Source of the DNA: Plebeiibacterium marinum | Lineage (GTDB): Bacteria > Bacteroidota > Bacteroidia > Bacteroidales > Marinilabiliaceae | Length of the DNA stretch: 64,000 bases | Direction: 5' to 3' | NCBI RefSeq assembly: GCF_026013615.1 | Contig: NZ_JAPDPI010000014.1 | Coordinates: 50,925 to 114,924 of the forward strand | In this document: positions 9,661 to 18,766 of the stretch, one piece after another | Layout: each line of letters starts with the position of its first letter | Position numbering within the stretch: the first letter of the stretch is position 1 | Translations under genes and position numbers: made by a program | The notes under the pieces: model-generated | The model's input: only the letters and a program-made list of their open reading frames with translations | The model's database searches: none | What the model was told of the DNA's origin: nothing

Positions 9661-11439
9661 CTACAAATACATGTAATTTAAGATAACAACAGTAACCACC
9701 ATGTAAATAATAGTCAATGGCCATCCAATCCTAAAAAAATCTTTAAAAGTATAACCCCCTGGCCCATATACCATCAAGTTCGTTTGATAACCTATAGGGG
9801 TAAGAAAATTAGCGGCTGCAGCAAAAGAAACCACCAATGCGAAGGGCAACGGATTAAGTTCTAAAGCATGTGCTGCAGTAAGCGATATAGGAAAGATTAT
9901 TGCAACAGCAGCCTTATTAGTAATATATGCAGCCAAAACAGTTGTAATTAAATATATACCGGCTAAAACAGCTATTTTCCCAAATGGGAATAATATGGAT
10001 ATCATAAAGTCGGCAATCATATCAGCAACACCTGTTTTTATCATGGCCGTTCCCAATGCCAGCGACAAAGCAATAATAACAGCCAGATTATAATCAATGT
10101 TTTTAGGTAAATCCTTGGCACTAACAACACCCAGTATATTGATTACCACCAGCACAACCAACAATCCCATAAACAACGGAATTAAATTCAGGGCCGAAAG
10201 AAAAATTGCCAATAAGGTTCCTCCAAACAAGGTCCAGACTTTATATCGCTCAGGCTTCCTAACTTCTTTAACTTTTGAAATTACATAAAAATCCAGATCA
10301 TCCTGCAAACGCGAATTAAAATCATCACCCGCCAATATCAGGATAACATCACCTGCTTTTAACTTTAACTCCTCAAGCTTTCCGGTAATCCTTTCTCCAT
10401 TACGATGTATTGCCAAAAGAACAGAATCATATTTTGCCCTAAACTTAACATCTTTAACCATTTTAGATATTAAACTACTATTGTGGGATATAACGATTTC
10501 AACGACATCTGCCCTTTTCAACTTGCTCATCATTCCAACCGTAGGTAGTGTAAGGTTACTACCATCCGAAAGCAAGTTGGCAATATCTTCACTCTCCCCT
10601 GCAAACCGCAACAAATCACCACACTCCAGCACAAAGTCTTTGTCAAATACCTGAAAAGTATATTTTTTTCTGACAACTTCGGCTAAAAACAGCCCTTTTG
10701 AATTCCCCAAACCAGACTCTTCAATAGTTTTCCCGGCCAATTTGGAGCTTTTATGAACTTTTGCCTCTACAACATATTTACGCTCTGAGCCGGAAATTTC
10801 CTTTGACAAAATATTTCGTTCCGGCAACAGTCTGTTTCCAAAAAAGAAAAGGTATAAAAACCCGATAATCAACATAGGAAAACCTACCCAAAAGAAATCG
10901 AACATACGGATAGGTTCCATATCCGGAAATATGGTTTGATCAACAACCATACCATTAACGATAAGGTTGGTAGAAGTTCCTATAAGTGTAACACAGCCCC
11001 CTAAAATTGCTGCATACGACAAGGGCAATAGCAATTTAGATGGAGAAATATTATTCCGTTTACACCAGTTATGCACATAGGGCATCATTACGGCTACTAA
11101 AGGTGTGTTATTTAAAAACGCAGAAAACCCACCAATCCATAGCATAATTCGGGAAAGAAAACCCCGGTACCCACTTTGCCTGGGAAAAATACGACTGAAA
11201 AATATTTCGATGACAGATATCTGCCTGATAGCATCACCCAACAACAGGAGCATAATAATTACAGCAAGTTGCTCATTTGCAAAACCAGCCAATAGTTCTT
11301 TAGGAGTTAGCACCCCAAAAAAACCCAACACCATAGTTGCCACAAAAAAAGTAAAAGCCGCTCCCAATATTTCTTTGTACAAAGAAACCAATATAAAGGC
11401 CAATACAACAAATACAATTATTACATCAAAATGCTCCAT
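9661..11439 (-). CDS. SLC13/DASS-type anion transporter with two RCK_C (TrkA-C) domains
   Basis: 592 residues. Membrane segments at both ends flank a cytoplasmic region of about residues 205-400 that holds two RCK_C-like domains (GKTIEESGLGNSKGLFLAEV; LKAGDVILILAGDD). The conserved pore motifs NNTPLVAVMMP, LIGTSTNLIVNG and FLTPIGYQTNLMVYGPGGY match the sodium/dicarboxylate or sulfate symporter family. The substrate is not readable from sequence; similar proteins move sulfate, dicarboxylates or other anions. Single gene with its own intergenic region on each side. Confidence 0.9.
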   Translation of the reverse strand: MEHFDVIIVFVVLAFILVSLYKEILGAAFTFFVATMVLGFFGVLTPKELLAGFANEQLAVIIMLLLLGDAIRQISVIEIFFSRIFPRQSGYRGFLSRIMLWIGGFSAFLNNTPLVAVMMPYVHNWCKRNNISPSKLLLPLSYAAILGGCVTLIGTSTNLIVNGMVVDQTIFPDMEPIRMFDFFWVGFPMLIIGFLYLFFFGNRLLPERNILSKEISGSERKYVVEAKVHKSSKLAGKTIEESGLGNSKGLFLAEVVRKKYTFQVFDKDFVLECGDLLRFAGESEDIANLLSDGSNLTLPTVGMMSKLKRADVVEIVISHNSSLISKMVKDVKFRAKYDSVLLAIHRNGERITGKLEELKLKAGDVILILAGDDFNSRLQDDLDFYVISKVKEVRKPERYKVWTLFGGTLLAIFLSALNLIPLFMGLLVVLVVINILGVVSAKDLPKNIDYNLAVIIALSLALGTAMIKTGVADMIADFMISILFPFGKIAVLAGIYLITTVLAAYITNKAAVAIIFPISLTAAHALELNPLPFALVVSFAAAANFLTPIGYQTNLMVYGPGGYTFKDFFRIGWPLTIIYMVVTVVILNYMYL

Positions 11440-11590
11440 CCTTAAATTTCGGGGATTTTATTTCAACAAACAAAAATATAAAAATCCTCTATATTAAATC
11501 ACCTTGCCCGAATGATTCGGGAATAATAACGAATAAAATGTTGTTTTGTAACTTTTATATAAACTATAATACCATCTCTTTTATCAGATA

Positions 11591-11626
11591 TAAAAAAGGC
11601 ATCCCAACAAATCCGGGACGCCTTTA
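11591..11626. terminator. Hairpin in the SLC13/Oar intergenic region, terminator-like
   Basis: AAAGGC-A-TCCC pairs with GGGA-C-GCCTTT with one mismatch and an A/T flank on both sides. It lies downstream of the Oar-like gene (minus strand) and probably backs up the terminator at 11678-11707. Confidence 0.6.
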
Positions 11627-11677
11627 AATAAAATATTATAAATACAATCTATTTTGCAATCAGAGAACCTTCTGCAA

Positions 11678-11707
11678 AAGAAAAAAGGGCAAGTATAAGC
11701 TGCCCTT
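11678..11707 (-). terminator. Terminator of the Oar-like gene
   Basis: Stem AAGGGCA (11685-11691) pairs with TGCCCTT (11701-11707). Read on the minus strand, the stem is followed by a T-run (complement of the A-run at 11680-11686), 20 bp past the Oar stop codon. Confidence 0.8.
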
Positions 11708-11727
11708 CATATAAAAAACTATATAAA

Positions 11728-14700
11728 TCAAAAGATATATCTCACTCCAATTTGAGCTTGCCAACGAGAACTTTTAAATCCAGAATCATCAATTCCATAA
11801 GTTTTATTACCATTCTTATTATAATAAGAATAAGTTGGAGTTGTGCCATCAGCTTGATATCCTTGAAATTTCAATACCTGGTACACTCCATAATCACCTA
11901 TAGAATAATGCATTCTTCCCCAATCTTTATTTAGCATATTAGTAAAATTAAAGACATCAAAAGTTATCTGAATTTTATTTTCACGATTTGCAGCAACTTT
12001 AAATCTAAACTCCTGCATAAATTTTAAATCCAAAGTATGTTCAAATGGCATACGTTGAGAGTTACGATCTACTATTTCACCTCGATGTTCATCTAAGTAT
12101 TTATGATCATTAATAAAAGAGTTTAAATCATTCCACTGCGCCTGAGCGGTGTAGTCTCCATCATCTACCAAAACAATATCATTTTGATCTTCTGGAACAT
12201 ACATTAAAGTTAAGTTTTTACCATCAACTTCACCTCCTGCAGGCCCAGCGTATCTGCTAACACCATTATTGTATCCAAACGAATATCTACTACCCGATTG
12301 TCCGTTATAAAATAATGTAATGGTTGAATTTGTAAAGGAACAATAATCAAATTTATAAGATACATTTGCCATAATACGATGTCCTAAATCATAAGCTGAG
12401 TATCCTAATTTTAAATTATTGCGACCGTTTTGGTTTGGAACACGCCATTGCGATGAGTTTTGAGATGATTGTCCATCATTCATTGCCTTAGCAATACCGT
12501 AGTTATAACCTACACTAGCAAACAAGCCATTATTCCATTTTTTATCAAACATTGTGGAAAAGTTAAAACTATGACCTTTACTAGTATTATAGCCTAAATA
12601 AATTCCAGTGTACTTTCCTTCTGCACCAGAATTATTATTAACATCATTCTGGATGTTTTCCCAGATAATCCTGTCATCACCAGTTCCTGTAAGCTTTTTG
12701 CCACTATTATTAACCAACAAATTTTGATATGCTACATTATTAACATTCTTTGTATATGTTATATCAAAAGTACTATTGATACCATAAGGCAATTTTTTAT
12801 CCAAAGCCAAATTAGCTCTAAACACTTGAGGCATTTTAAAATCTTCTGCAAAGATGTCTATTTGTCCAGATGGGGCTCCTTCAATTTTTGGCTGATTATT
12901 CCACTTACCACTAAAAGAATAAGCTTGAGAATAATCTGAAATACCACCAATGGTCATTCCGTTATTATTATACGATCCTCCAGGCCATACATAAGGTATG
13001 CGACTGGTAAATAAACCAGCACCCCCTCGAACCTGCATAGTTTTGTCTCCATTAACATCCCAGTTAAAACCAACACGAGGAGAGAACAATGCTGAAGTTT
13101 TAGGCATTTTACCTGTTTTAGCTCCTTTTAAATCAACTCCATAAGTATCCTCCAGGTATGGGATTACTGAATTATTAAAATCCAAATTCTCTCTAGGATC
13201 ATCTAAGTACATAGGTAAATCCATCCTAACTCCGTAAGTCAATTTAAAATTATCATTAACCTGATAATCATCTTGAACATAGAATCCCAATTGTAACACT
13301 TTAAATTCAGCAGCCCCTTTAGTTCCGTCACCCGTAACATCATCCACAGCCGAAAAACTACGTCTAAAGCTATCGTAATTATTAGGATCAGCCATAAATG
13401 TAGCCAAATCAGCATATGAATAATATCCATAATTTTGACGGATAAACACATTAAACATGTCATAGTATTCATGATGCATCCCTAGAGTAAAACTATGCTT
13501 ACCCGAATAAATATTTAAATTATCAGTAAATGATAGAACTTTTTGCTTTAATCTATTAGCTGTGGAGTATTGCTCACTTCCCAAATTAATCTTCTCTTCT
13601 GCCAAATATATATATGGAAACCTTCCTCCCATCGGATCTCTGTTATCATCAACATTTGTATAAACTAAACGAAGTTTATTTGCAACCTTTGAACTAAATA
13701 TACTTTTCAATTCAGCTGTAGTTGAATTTGTTTTAGAAGAGAAATCCTTTCCTGAATTTGAAAAGTAAATACTTGATTTACTCGATGTAGAAGGAGATAT
13801 ACTAACTCCATTTGAGTATTGATGACGAATAGAAAACTTATGTTTCTGACTAATATTCCAATCTAATTTCAAAAATACTTTTTCACTTTCCAAAGTTGAT
13901 TTTGTATTTTCATAAGATCCTGGATTATATCCGTAATCATTAACTAATTTGTTTTCTAAGGATATTAAATCCTGTTGACTTGCAGAACCAGTATAATCAG
14001 CAAAGTCAAAAGGTTTTGGGGTTTCATCTCTTTGAATTTCAACATTACCAAAAAAGAAAAGTTTATTTTTAACAAGAGGTCCTGCTAATGTCAATCCATA
14101 TGTTTTAGCAGTAAATTCATCCATTTTTTCTCTTTTCACTTCTGGATTATCTGTAGGTGTTTTTCCTGCCAGGCTTTCATTTCGGTAATACCCATATGCC
14201 GATCCATTAAACTTATTTGTACCACTTTTTGTAACAGCATTTATACCAGCTCCTGCAAAACCACTTTGAGTAACATCATATGGCGACAACGAAATAGTTA
14301 ACTGGTCAATGATATCCATACTCATTGGGTTAATTCCAATCTGCCCACCATTTGTACCACTACTGGCTAAACCAAAAACATCATTCTGAACTGCACCATC
14401 AATAGTAAAGCTATTGTATTTACTGTTTTGTCCTGCAATCTCCACTCCCCCATCAGAATTAATTTTAGCCTGGGGTGTAAGCATTGCAAAATCACTAATA
14501 CCACGACTTATAGCCGGCAAACTTTCAATTCTTTCTCTTGATACTGTTGTTTTTGAACCTGTAGTATTACCATCAAAAACACCAGAAGCAACTGCCACAA
14601 CCTGCACTTCATCAATATTCATTGCAGATTCACTTAATTTAACATTAAACTGTAAGGTTTGTCCTAATGTCAAATAAACATCTTTTTTAACATATTGATT

Positions 14701-14961
14701 ATAACCAATAAATGAAACCGTTAAAACATAGGGTCCTCCTGGGTTTAAGTTTGGAAGATTATAAATTCCTGATTCATTGGTAATTGTTCCATACTGCGCT
14801 CCAGTAGGTTCATGCACAAGAATTACAGTTGCCCCGGTTAATTTTTCCCCACTGGAAATAACACGACCGGTAATACCAGATGTTGTCATCTGTGCATTTA
14901 CAGAAACTGCACAGATGCACAACACAATACAACTGAGTACTACAAAAAAATACTTTTTCAT
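11728..14961 (-). CDS. Oar-like TonB-dependent outer-membrane receptor
   Basis: 1077 residues with a signal peptide (FFVVLSCIVLCICAVSVNAQ). Residues about 28-110 are a carboxypeptidase-regulatory-like beta sandwich (GITGRVISSGEKLTGATVIL, NESGIYNLPNLNPGG). A plug domain follows (ISDFAMLTPQAKINSDGG, FNGSAYGYYRNESLAG) and then a long barrel ending QIGVRYIF. This order matches the Oar group, not SusC, and no SusD partner lies beside it. Substrate unknown. A TATTTTTG -7-like box occurs on the minus strand at 15004-15011, 43 bp before the start. Confidence 0.88.
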   Translation of the reverse strand: MKKYFFVVLSCIVLCICAVSVNAQMTTSGITGRVISSGEKLTGATVILVHEPTGAQYGTITNESGIYNLPNLNPGGPYVLTVSFIGYNQYVKKDVYLTLGQTLQFNVKLSESAMNIDEVQVVAVASGVFDGNTTGSKTTVSRERIESLPAISRGISDFAMLTPQAKINSDGGVEIAGQNSKYNSFTIDGAVQNDVFGLASSGTNGGQIGINPMSMDIIDQLTISLSPYDVTQSGFAGAGINAVTKSGTNKFNGSAYGYYRNESLAGKTPTDNPEVKREKMDEFTAKTYGLTLAGPLVKNKLFFFGNVEIQRDETPKPFDFADYTGSASQQDLISLENKLVNDYGYNPGSYENTKSTLESEKVFLKLDWNISQKHKFSIRHQYSNGVSISPSTSSKSSIYFSNSGKDFSSKTNSTTAELKSIFSSKVANKLRLVYTNVDDNRDPMGGRFPYIYLAEEKINLGSEQYSTANRLKQKVLSFTDNLNIYSGKHSFTLGMHHEYYDMFNVFIRQNYGYYSYADLATFMADPNNYDSFRRSFSAVDDVTGDGTKGAAEFKVLQLGFYVQDDYQVNDNFKLTYGVRMDLPMYLDDPRENLDFNNSVIPYLEDTYGVDLKGAKTGKMPKTSALFSPRVGFNWDVNGDKTMQVRGGAGLFTSRIPYVWPGGSYNNNGMTIGGISDYSQAYSFSGKWNNQPKIEGAPSGQIDIFAEDFKMPQVFRANLALDKKLPYGINSTFDITYTKNVNNVAYQNLLVNNSGKKLTGTGDDRIIWENIQNDVNNNSGAEGKYTGIYLGYNTSKGHSFNFSTMFDKKWNNGLFASVGYNYGIAKAMNDGQSSQNSSQWRVPNQNGRNNLKLGYSAYDLGHRIMANVSYKFDYCSFTNSTITLFYNGQSGSRYSFGYNNGVSRYAGPAGGEVDGKNLTLMYVPEDQNDIVLVDDGDYTAQAQWNDLNSFINDHKYLDEHRGEIVDRNSQRMPFEHTLDLKFMQEFRFKVAANRENKIQITFDVFNFTNMLNKDWGRMHYSIGDYGVYQVLKFQGYQADGTTPTYSYYNKNGNKTYGIDDSGFKSSRWQAQIGVRYIF

Positions 14962-15191
14962 TTTTAATTTGATTTAGGTTTTTCTATTATAAATAGTTAC
15001 TTACAAAAATATAAAATTATTGATGCAAATATCAGCTAAATCGACCGATAAGTCGGTTTAATAATGTTTAATTATCTGTTAAAACATTATTATCTGCCAA
15101 AAATCGAATACCTCAAAAGCAATATCTGGGGTAACACCATAATTTTAGCTGCTCTGCTAAACTGCAAAAACGACTATAGCGCTAACATACC

Positions 15192-15227
15192 AAGAAGAAG
15201 AAGAAGAAGAAGAAGAAGAAGAAGAAG
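15192..15227. repeat. (AAG)12 trinucleotide microsatellite
   Basis: Twelve perfect AAG units, directly followed by the palindrome GGCGCC (15227-15232). The run lies between the Oar-like gene and the element. It could vary in length by slipped-strand mispairing; whether it affects Oar transcription about 230 bp away is unknown. Confidence 0.95.
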
Positions 15228-15287
15228 GCGCCATGTGAATAAGGAATTTTATAGTTACGAATGTACATAGTGGGAGAAAACGGATAC

Positions 15288-15358
15288 GAGGATTCTTCAA
15301 GGTTCGTTCAAGGTTCGTTCGAGGTTTCTTCAATAAAATTGATATTAGGTTGAAGAAA
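15288..15358. repeat. Four tandem 11-bp repeats and adjoining 9-bp inverted repeat (candidate att or control site)
   Basis: Units: GAGGATTCTTC (15288-15298), AAGGTTCGTTC (15299-15309), AAGGTTCGTTC (15310-15320), GAGGTTTCTTC (15321-15331). The last unit overlaps an exact inverted repeat TTTCTTCAA (15325-15333) / TTGAAGAAA (15350-15358). The position, between the last chromosomal gene and the first element-type gene, suits an attachment end, an excisionase or resolvase binding array, or an iteron cluster. I cannot identify the duplicated core because the other end is outside the window. Confidence 0.6.
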
Positions 15359-15799
15359 TTAAATACAATTTATAAAAAGTATATCCGAACGAAAAATAAA
15401 TGATTTGCAATACATTAATATACAGTAACTAACAGTGGTTTTTAAGCAAGGTTTAAAAATTGCCTATCATACATTTTACTATACTTTTTGACGCAAAATA
15501 ACGGAGAAAAAAGAAATTAAATTTTTTTGATTTTTTTTTCAATCAAGCCGTTTTTGCCTTCCATTTTTATTTCAATTGCATTCAATTCGGTTTTTTCTGC
15601 TAATAAATTAGTTTTGCAGCCAATGAAAATTATTTACCACAAAATTTTTGCTTATGGTTAAACTCATTGGAACAACGAAGAACGGCAGAAATAAACTTAT
15701 TCAAAAAATAAGACTTATAATATGATGTAATAACACAACTTTCGATTGAGCTTGAGGATAATCATAAGCCATTATTTTTTAACATTTTAAAAGAAGCTT

Positions 15800-16783
15800 A
15801 TGATGATAAATCAGAAAATTGTTGCGGAGAACTTTGAAAAGGATTGCCTTGCTGTATTTGAGAATTTACTGCAAGGCTACAGGAAGGCGAAAGAATCGAC
15901 AGTATGGGAGTCCAAAATGGATAACCTTGTAGAGAAATTAACACATTTACCTACAGCTCCATTCCCTACCGAGTTAATGAAACTCTTTGATTATGATTTT
16001 CTCGTACAATCGGAAGATATAAATAGTATAATTGAAAAAGCCCTCATTATAAGGGAACGGATGAAACACACCAAGAGGTATGTTACCATCAAAGAACGAT
16101 ACTTCTCGTTTTTATTTCTGCCCCCAAACACTCACCTTAAAAGACTTGAAGTGTATAATAACGAAGGAGAACTTTGTTATTTACAGGTCGGTAAAATCCG
16201 AATAAAGCCAAAAGCAATACTCCAATGGCTTATACCCGGCAACAATCAAGTCAAATTTCAAGATGTAATAAATTTCAGACAAAAGACCTTTAACTATAAG
16301 GCATTAGAGATTTATTACTACTCACCCCTCGTTGACCTTTCGTCAACAAATCCCCAGGACTATTATAATTTTTTCAGCGACTATTTTGGGAAACTTCAAT
16401 TTCTCAAATATTTCAAATCAAACGGAAATGTTGAAGCGTTTCCAAACCTCCAACAAATTAAGCCAAGAACGCACGATGCCATCTTAAAGCTTTCTAGTGC
16501 CCAGCAGGTGCTTTGGGCTTACTTTATTTTTCGGCTTTTGGGCTTAAAACACCGGGTAGATGTTGGTAACTCAACACTTGCCCGGTTTTTATGTGTGGTA
16601 AACGGTATTGATGTGGATAATTACAAAAATGTATATTTCTATCGGCTCATAGATAAAGCTCCATACATTAAAAATGACAAGAATCTTTTGGTTGACCTTG
16701 AAGTTATCAAATTGCATTTTCAGGAACGCAATTTACCAACAGGTGACATCGAAAAAGTAATCATTGAAATTGTAACCCGATAA
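15800..16783 (+). CDS. RteC-like protein (putative element regulator)
   Basis: 327 residues, cytoplasmic, no membrane segment. The arrangement resembles RteC of Bacteroidota conjugative elements: a central region with ALEIYYYSPL and a stretch of aromatic residues (YYNFFSDYFGKLQFLKYFKS), then a C-terminal helical domain (SSAQQVLWAYFIFRLLGLKH, RFLCVVNGIDVDNYKNVYFY). RteC controls excision genes in CTnDOT. The similarity is by pattern only and could be wrong; otherwise it is a hypothetical protein. It is the first gene of the element and stands alone. Confidence 0.4.
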   Translation: MMINQKIVAENFEKDCLAVFENLLQGYRKAKESTVWESKMDNLVEKLTHLPTAPFPTELMKLFDYDFLVQSEDINSIIEKALIIRERMKHTKRYVTIKERYFSFLFLPPNTHLKRLEVYNNEGELCYLQVGKIRIKPKAILQWLIPGNNQVKFQDVINFRQKTFNYKALEIYYYSPLVDLSSTNPQDYYNFFSDYFGKLQFLKYFKSNGNVEAFPNLQQIKPRTHDAILKLSSAQQVLWAYFIFRLLGLKHRVDVGNSTLARFLCVVNGIDVDNYKNVYFYRLIDKAPYIKNDKNLLVDLEVIKLHFQERNLPTGDIEKVIIEIVTR

Positions 16784-17016
16784 TTTGCAAAAATACCGAT
16801 TACCATTTATTGCTTTTTATTGCCATTTGAATTAAAAAAGTATCCGACAAAAACAGCAAAAAGTGTCCGGTAAGGCTAATTAATGCCTTTGTAAGATGCT
16901 GAATACATGAGAAATAAAAATTATTTGAAAAATGTCGGATAGTCCGACGTTGGAAATTGCTATGCGCCTATCCTATACTTGCTATCGAAAATTTGAATAA
17001 AAAAAACAGCAAGAAA

Positions 17017-17343
17017 ATGGATGAGCAAATGGAAGAACAGATAGAAGTGCAAATCGACTTCAAAACTGAAACTTTAAAGAATCTTGAACAGCTAAACAAA
17101 AAGGTTTCAGAACTAATAAAAGTACAACATAAAGCCGGAACAGGCTTTGACTATGTTAATGCTGCGGAACTAGCCCTGCTATTGGGCGAAAGTGTTAAAA
17201 CCATTTATGGCAGGGTGTATAATAAACAGATTCCCTTCTATAAACCGGGTGGTAAGATATTACTGTTCAAATTGGATGAAGTAATGGATTGGATTAAAGC
17301 TGGTCGTCATTCTTCCTTGGAGGAAATAAAGAGCAATGTGTAA
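17017..17343 (+). CDS. Excisionase-type helix-turn-helix protein
   Basis: 108 residues from the ATG at 17017; an upstream in-frame ATG at 16957 gives a non-family extension and is disfavoured. After an acidic helical N-terminus, residues about 45-95 form a HTH_17/MerR-like DNA-binding domain (VNAAELALLLGESVKTIYGR, then IPFYKPGGKILLFKLDEVMDWI). Proteins of this kind act as recombination directionality factors or small regulators in Bacteroidota mobile elements. The location near the left end fits an excisionase, but no integrase is beside it. Confidence 0.75.
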   Translation: MDEQMEEQIEVQIDFKTETLKNLEQLNKKVSELIKVQHKAGTGFDYVNAAELALLLGESVKTIYGRVYNKQIPFYKPGGKILLFKLDEVMDWIKAGRHSSLEEIKSNV

Positions 17344-17378
17344 TTGGTTATATGCAGTTCTAATAATCTAAAACTCCA

Positions 17379-17525
17379 ATGAAGGAAAGGAAGGAAAGAA
17401 AGTCTCAAGTTAAAAAACAGGAAATCAGGTTCTCGTTCTTTAAACTTTTGTTGAAGAAAAAATCACATACTCAAGTTCTGCCGGAGAGCCAATTATGTAA
17501 TCATTTGAACATAGTAAAGAAGTAG
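17379..17525 (+). CDS. Possible small basic protein, 48 residues
   Basis: ATG at 17379, stop TAG at 17523-17525, 3 bp before the DUF4406 gene. The peptide is strongly basic (MKERKERKSQVKKQ at the start). The tight spacing to the next gene suggests translation coupling, but nothing else supports it. Confidence 0.3.
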   Translation: MKERKERKSQVKKQEIRFSFFKLLLKKKSHTQVLPESQLCNHLNIVKK

Positions 17526-17528
17526 AGA

Positions 17529-17864
17529 ATGCCAACTATTTATATATGCGGTAGTGATATACCCGAAAACAGTTCCAAAGGCTTGGTTGATACCGATAAA
17601 ATAAAAGCCAAACTAAAGTCATTGAAATGTGCCGTTGTAAATCCAACTGAAATGCCCTTTGCAAAAATGAGTTGGACTGACAAACTGGATAACCGTGTTC
17701 AGCTTTTAAAGAAAAGCCAGGCGGTTTATGTTCTGCCCAATTGGAAAGAGAGCATAATGTCACGCATAGAGCTGACCGTTGCGATGGACTTAAAGTTGGA
17801 AACCATTTTTCATCCGATGAGCCACAAAGAGATAAAGCAAATAATAACCGCCCTTGGCAATTAG
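17529..17864 (+). CDS. DUF4406-like (nucleoside deoxyribosyltransferase fold) protein
   Basis: 111 residues. The pattern IYICGSD near the N-terminus, CAVVNPTEMPF in the middle, DNRVQLLKKSQAVYVLPNWK and ELTVAMDLKLETIFH match DUF4406, a small alpha/beta family related to nucleoside 2-deoxyribosyltransferases. Phages and mobile elements often carry it; the substrate is unknown. The glycine-rich CGSD resembles the family's substrate loop (usually SGP). Likely cytosolic. Confidence 0.7.
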   Translation: MPTIYICGSDIPENSSKGLVDTDKIKAKLKSLKCAVVNPTEMPFAKMSWTDKLDNRVQLLKKSQAVYVLPNWKESIMSRIELTVAMDLKLETIFHPMSHKEIKQIITALGN

Positions 17865-17930
17865 CTCGGTTCCGGCAGGGTTGTTCAAGGGTAGCCCTGC
17901 CATTATTTAAGTATCAAATTCAGAACGATT

Positions 17931-18467
17931 ATGAAGACAAAGACAGTAGCAAGAATCAAAGATGTTAGCATCATGCTTATTGATGATGCAGAAAAGTTAG
18001 TCCCCATTAAACCAATATGTCAAGCTTTAGAAGTTAATTACTCAAGCCAGTTAGAAAAGATTAAGAGTGATGAAATATTGGGTTCAACTGTACCGCTCAG
18101 GGGTATAGTTGCTGCCGATGGGAAAGAACGAGAAATGGCTTGCATTCCTTTTAAGCTTGTATTTGGTTGGCTATTTACAATTAACCCCAAGAATGTCAAG
18201 GCTGAGGCTAAAGAACAAATCATTAAGTACAGGCTGGAATGCTACAATGCCCTTTTCAATTATTTCACTGACCAGGGAGAGTTTTTAGAGCAAAAGCAAA
18301 AGGCGTTAGAAAAGCAGTTAGAAGAAGTAGAACGAATACGAAATGATTATAGCGACCAAAAGAAGCTGCTCAATGACGCAAGAAAAGCACTTAATGATAT
18401 AAAGGAATTGACTTTTGAAGAATGGCAAATGAATAAACGACAATTATCACTGGACTTTCCAAAATAA
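17931..18467 (+). CDS. P22-type phage antirepressor N-domain protein with coiled coil
   Basis: 178 residues. Residues about 15-110 match the P22_AR_N/antirepressor domain (LVPIKPICQALEVNYSSQLE, then MACIPFKLVFGWLFTINPKN and YRLECYNALFNYF). The C-terminal about 60 residues are a charged coiled coil (FLEQKQKALEKQLEEVERIR). Antirepressors bind and inactivate phage repressors at induction. The gene lies in a plus-strand run leading to the primase and strengthens the viral reading of this element. Confidence 0.82.
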   Translation: MKTKTVARIKDVSIMLIDDAEKLVPIKPICQALEVNYSSQLEKIKSDEILGSTVPLRGIVAADGKEREMACIPFKLVFGWLFTINPKNVKAEAKEQIIKYRLECYNALFNYFTDQGEFLEQKQKALEKQLEEVERIRNDYSDQKKLLNDARKALNDIKELTFEEWQMNKRQLSLDFPK

Positions 18468-18472
18468 AACAC

Positions 18473-18763
18473 ATGACAGCATTAGCACCTAATACGGTAT
18501 CGAAGTTATATTATTTCGATAACCGCATAAAGAGTTTCTATGAAAAAAACGGCTATACCAACCTTCCGTTTGATGGCAATAAAATTCAAAAAATGATTGA
18601 AGATTCACAGTTGGAGCTAAATGCTCTCTTTTACAAGATTTGGGGTTCAGACATGGGCTACCACCTGTTAGATAAGTTTTACGATTTCAGGGGTAACGTT
18701 TATGAGTTCTTTATGAGCCTTGACAGCAACAATCGTGAATTATTGACAGGAAAAGATTGGTAG
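18473..18763 (+). CDS. Hypothetical protein, 96 residues
   Basis: Not recognised. A small protein rich in aromatic residues (KLYYFDNRIKSFYEKNGYTN, KFYDFRGNVYEFFMS). It starts 5 bp after the antirepressor and ends 3 bp before the primase, so it is almost certainly in the same operon and real. It may be a primase partner or a regulatory peptide; nothing in the sequence decides. Confidence 0.6.
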   Translation: MTALAPNTVSKLYYFDNRIKSFYEKNGYTNLPFDGNKIQKMIEDSQLELNALFYKIWGSDMGYHLLDKFYDFRGNVYEFFMSLDSNNRELLTGKDW

Positions 18764-18766
18764 CCG

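Larger units (their letters stand above)
14962..15799. other. Intergenic region spanning the chromosome/element junction
   Basis: 838 bp without a credible gene. It holds, in order, the upstream region of the Oar-like gene, an (AAG)12 run, the 11-bp repeat array with its inverted repeat (15288-15358), and a very AT-rich stretch with poly-T tracts (15521-15540). The open frame across 15064-15270 exists only because of the AAG run. No tRNA gene was recognised here. Confidence 0.6.

Noticed and set aside
15064..15270. Open frame of 68 codons with a poly-Arg run
   Set aside because: It is open only because of the (AAG)12 microsatellite; no family features, and it lies in the junction region.
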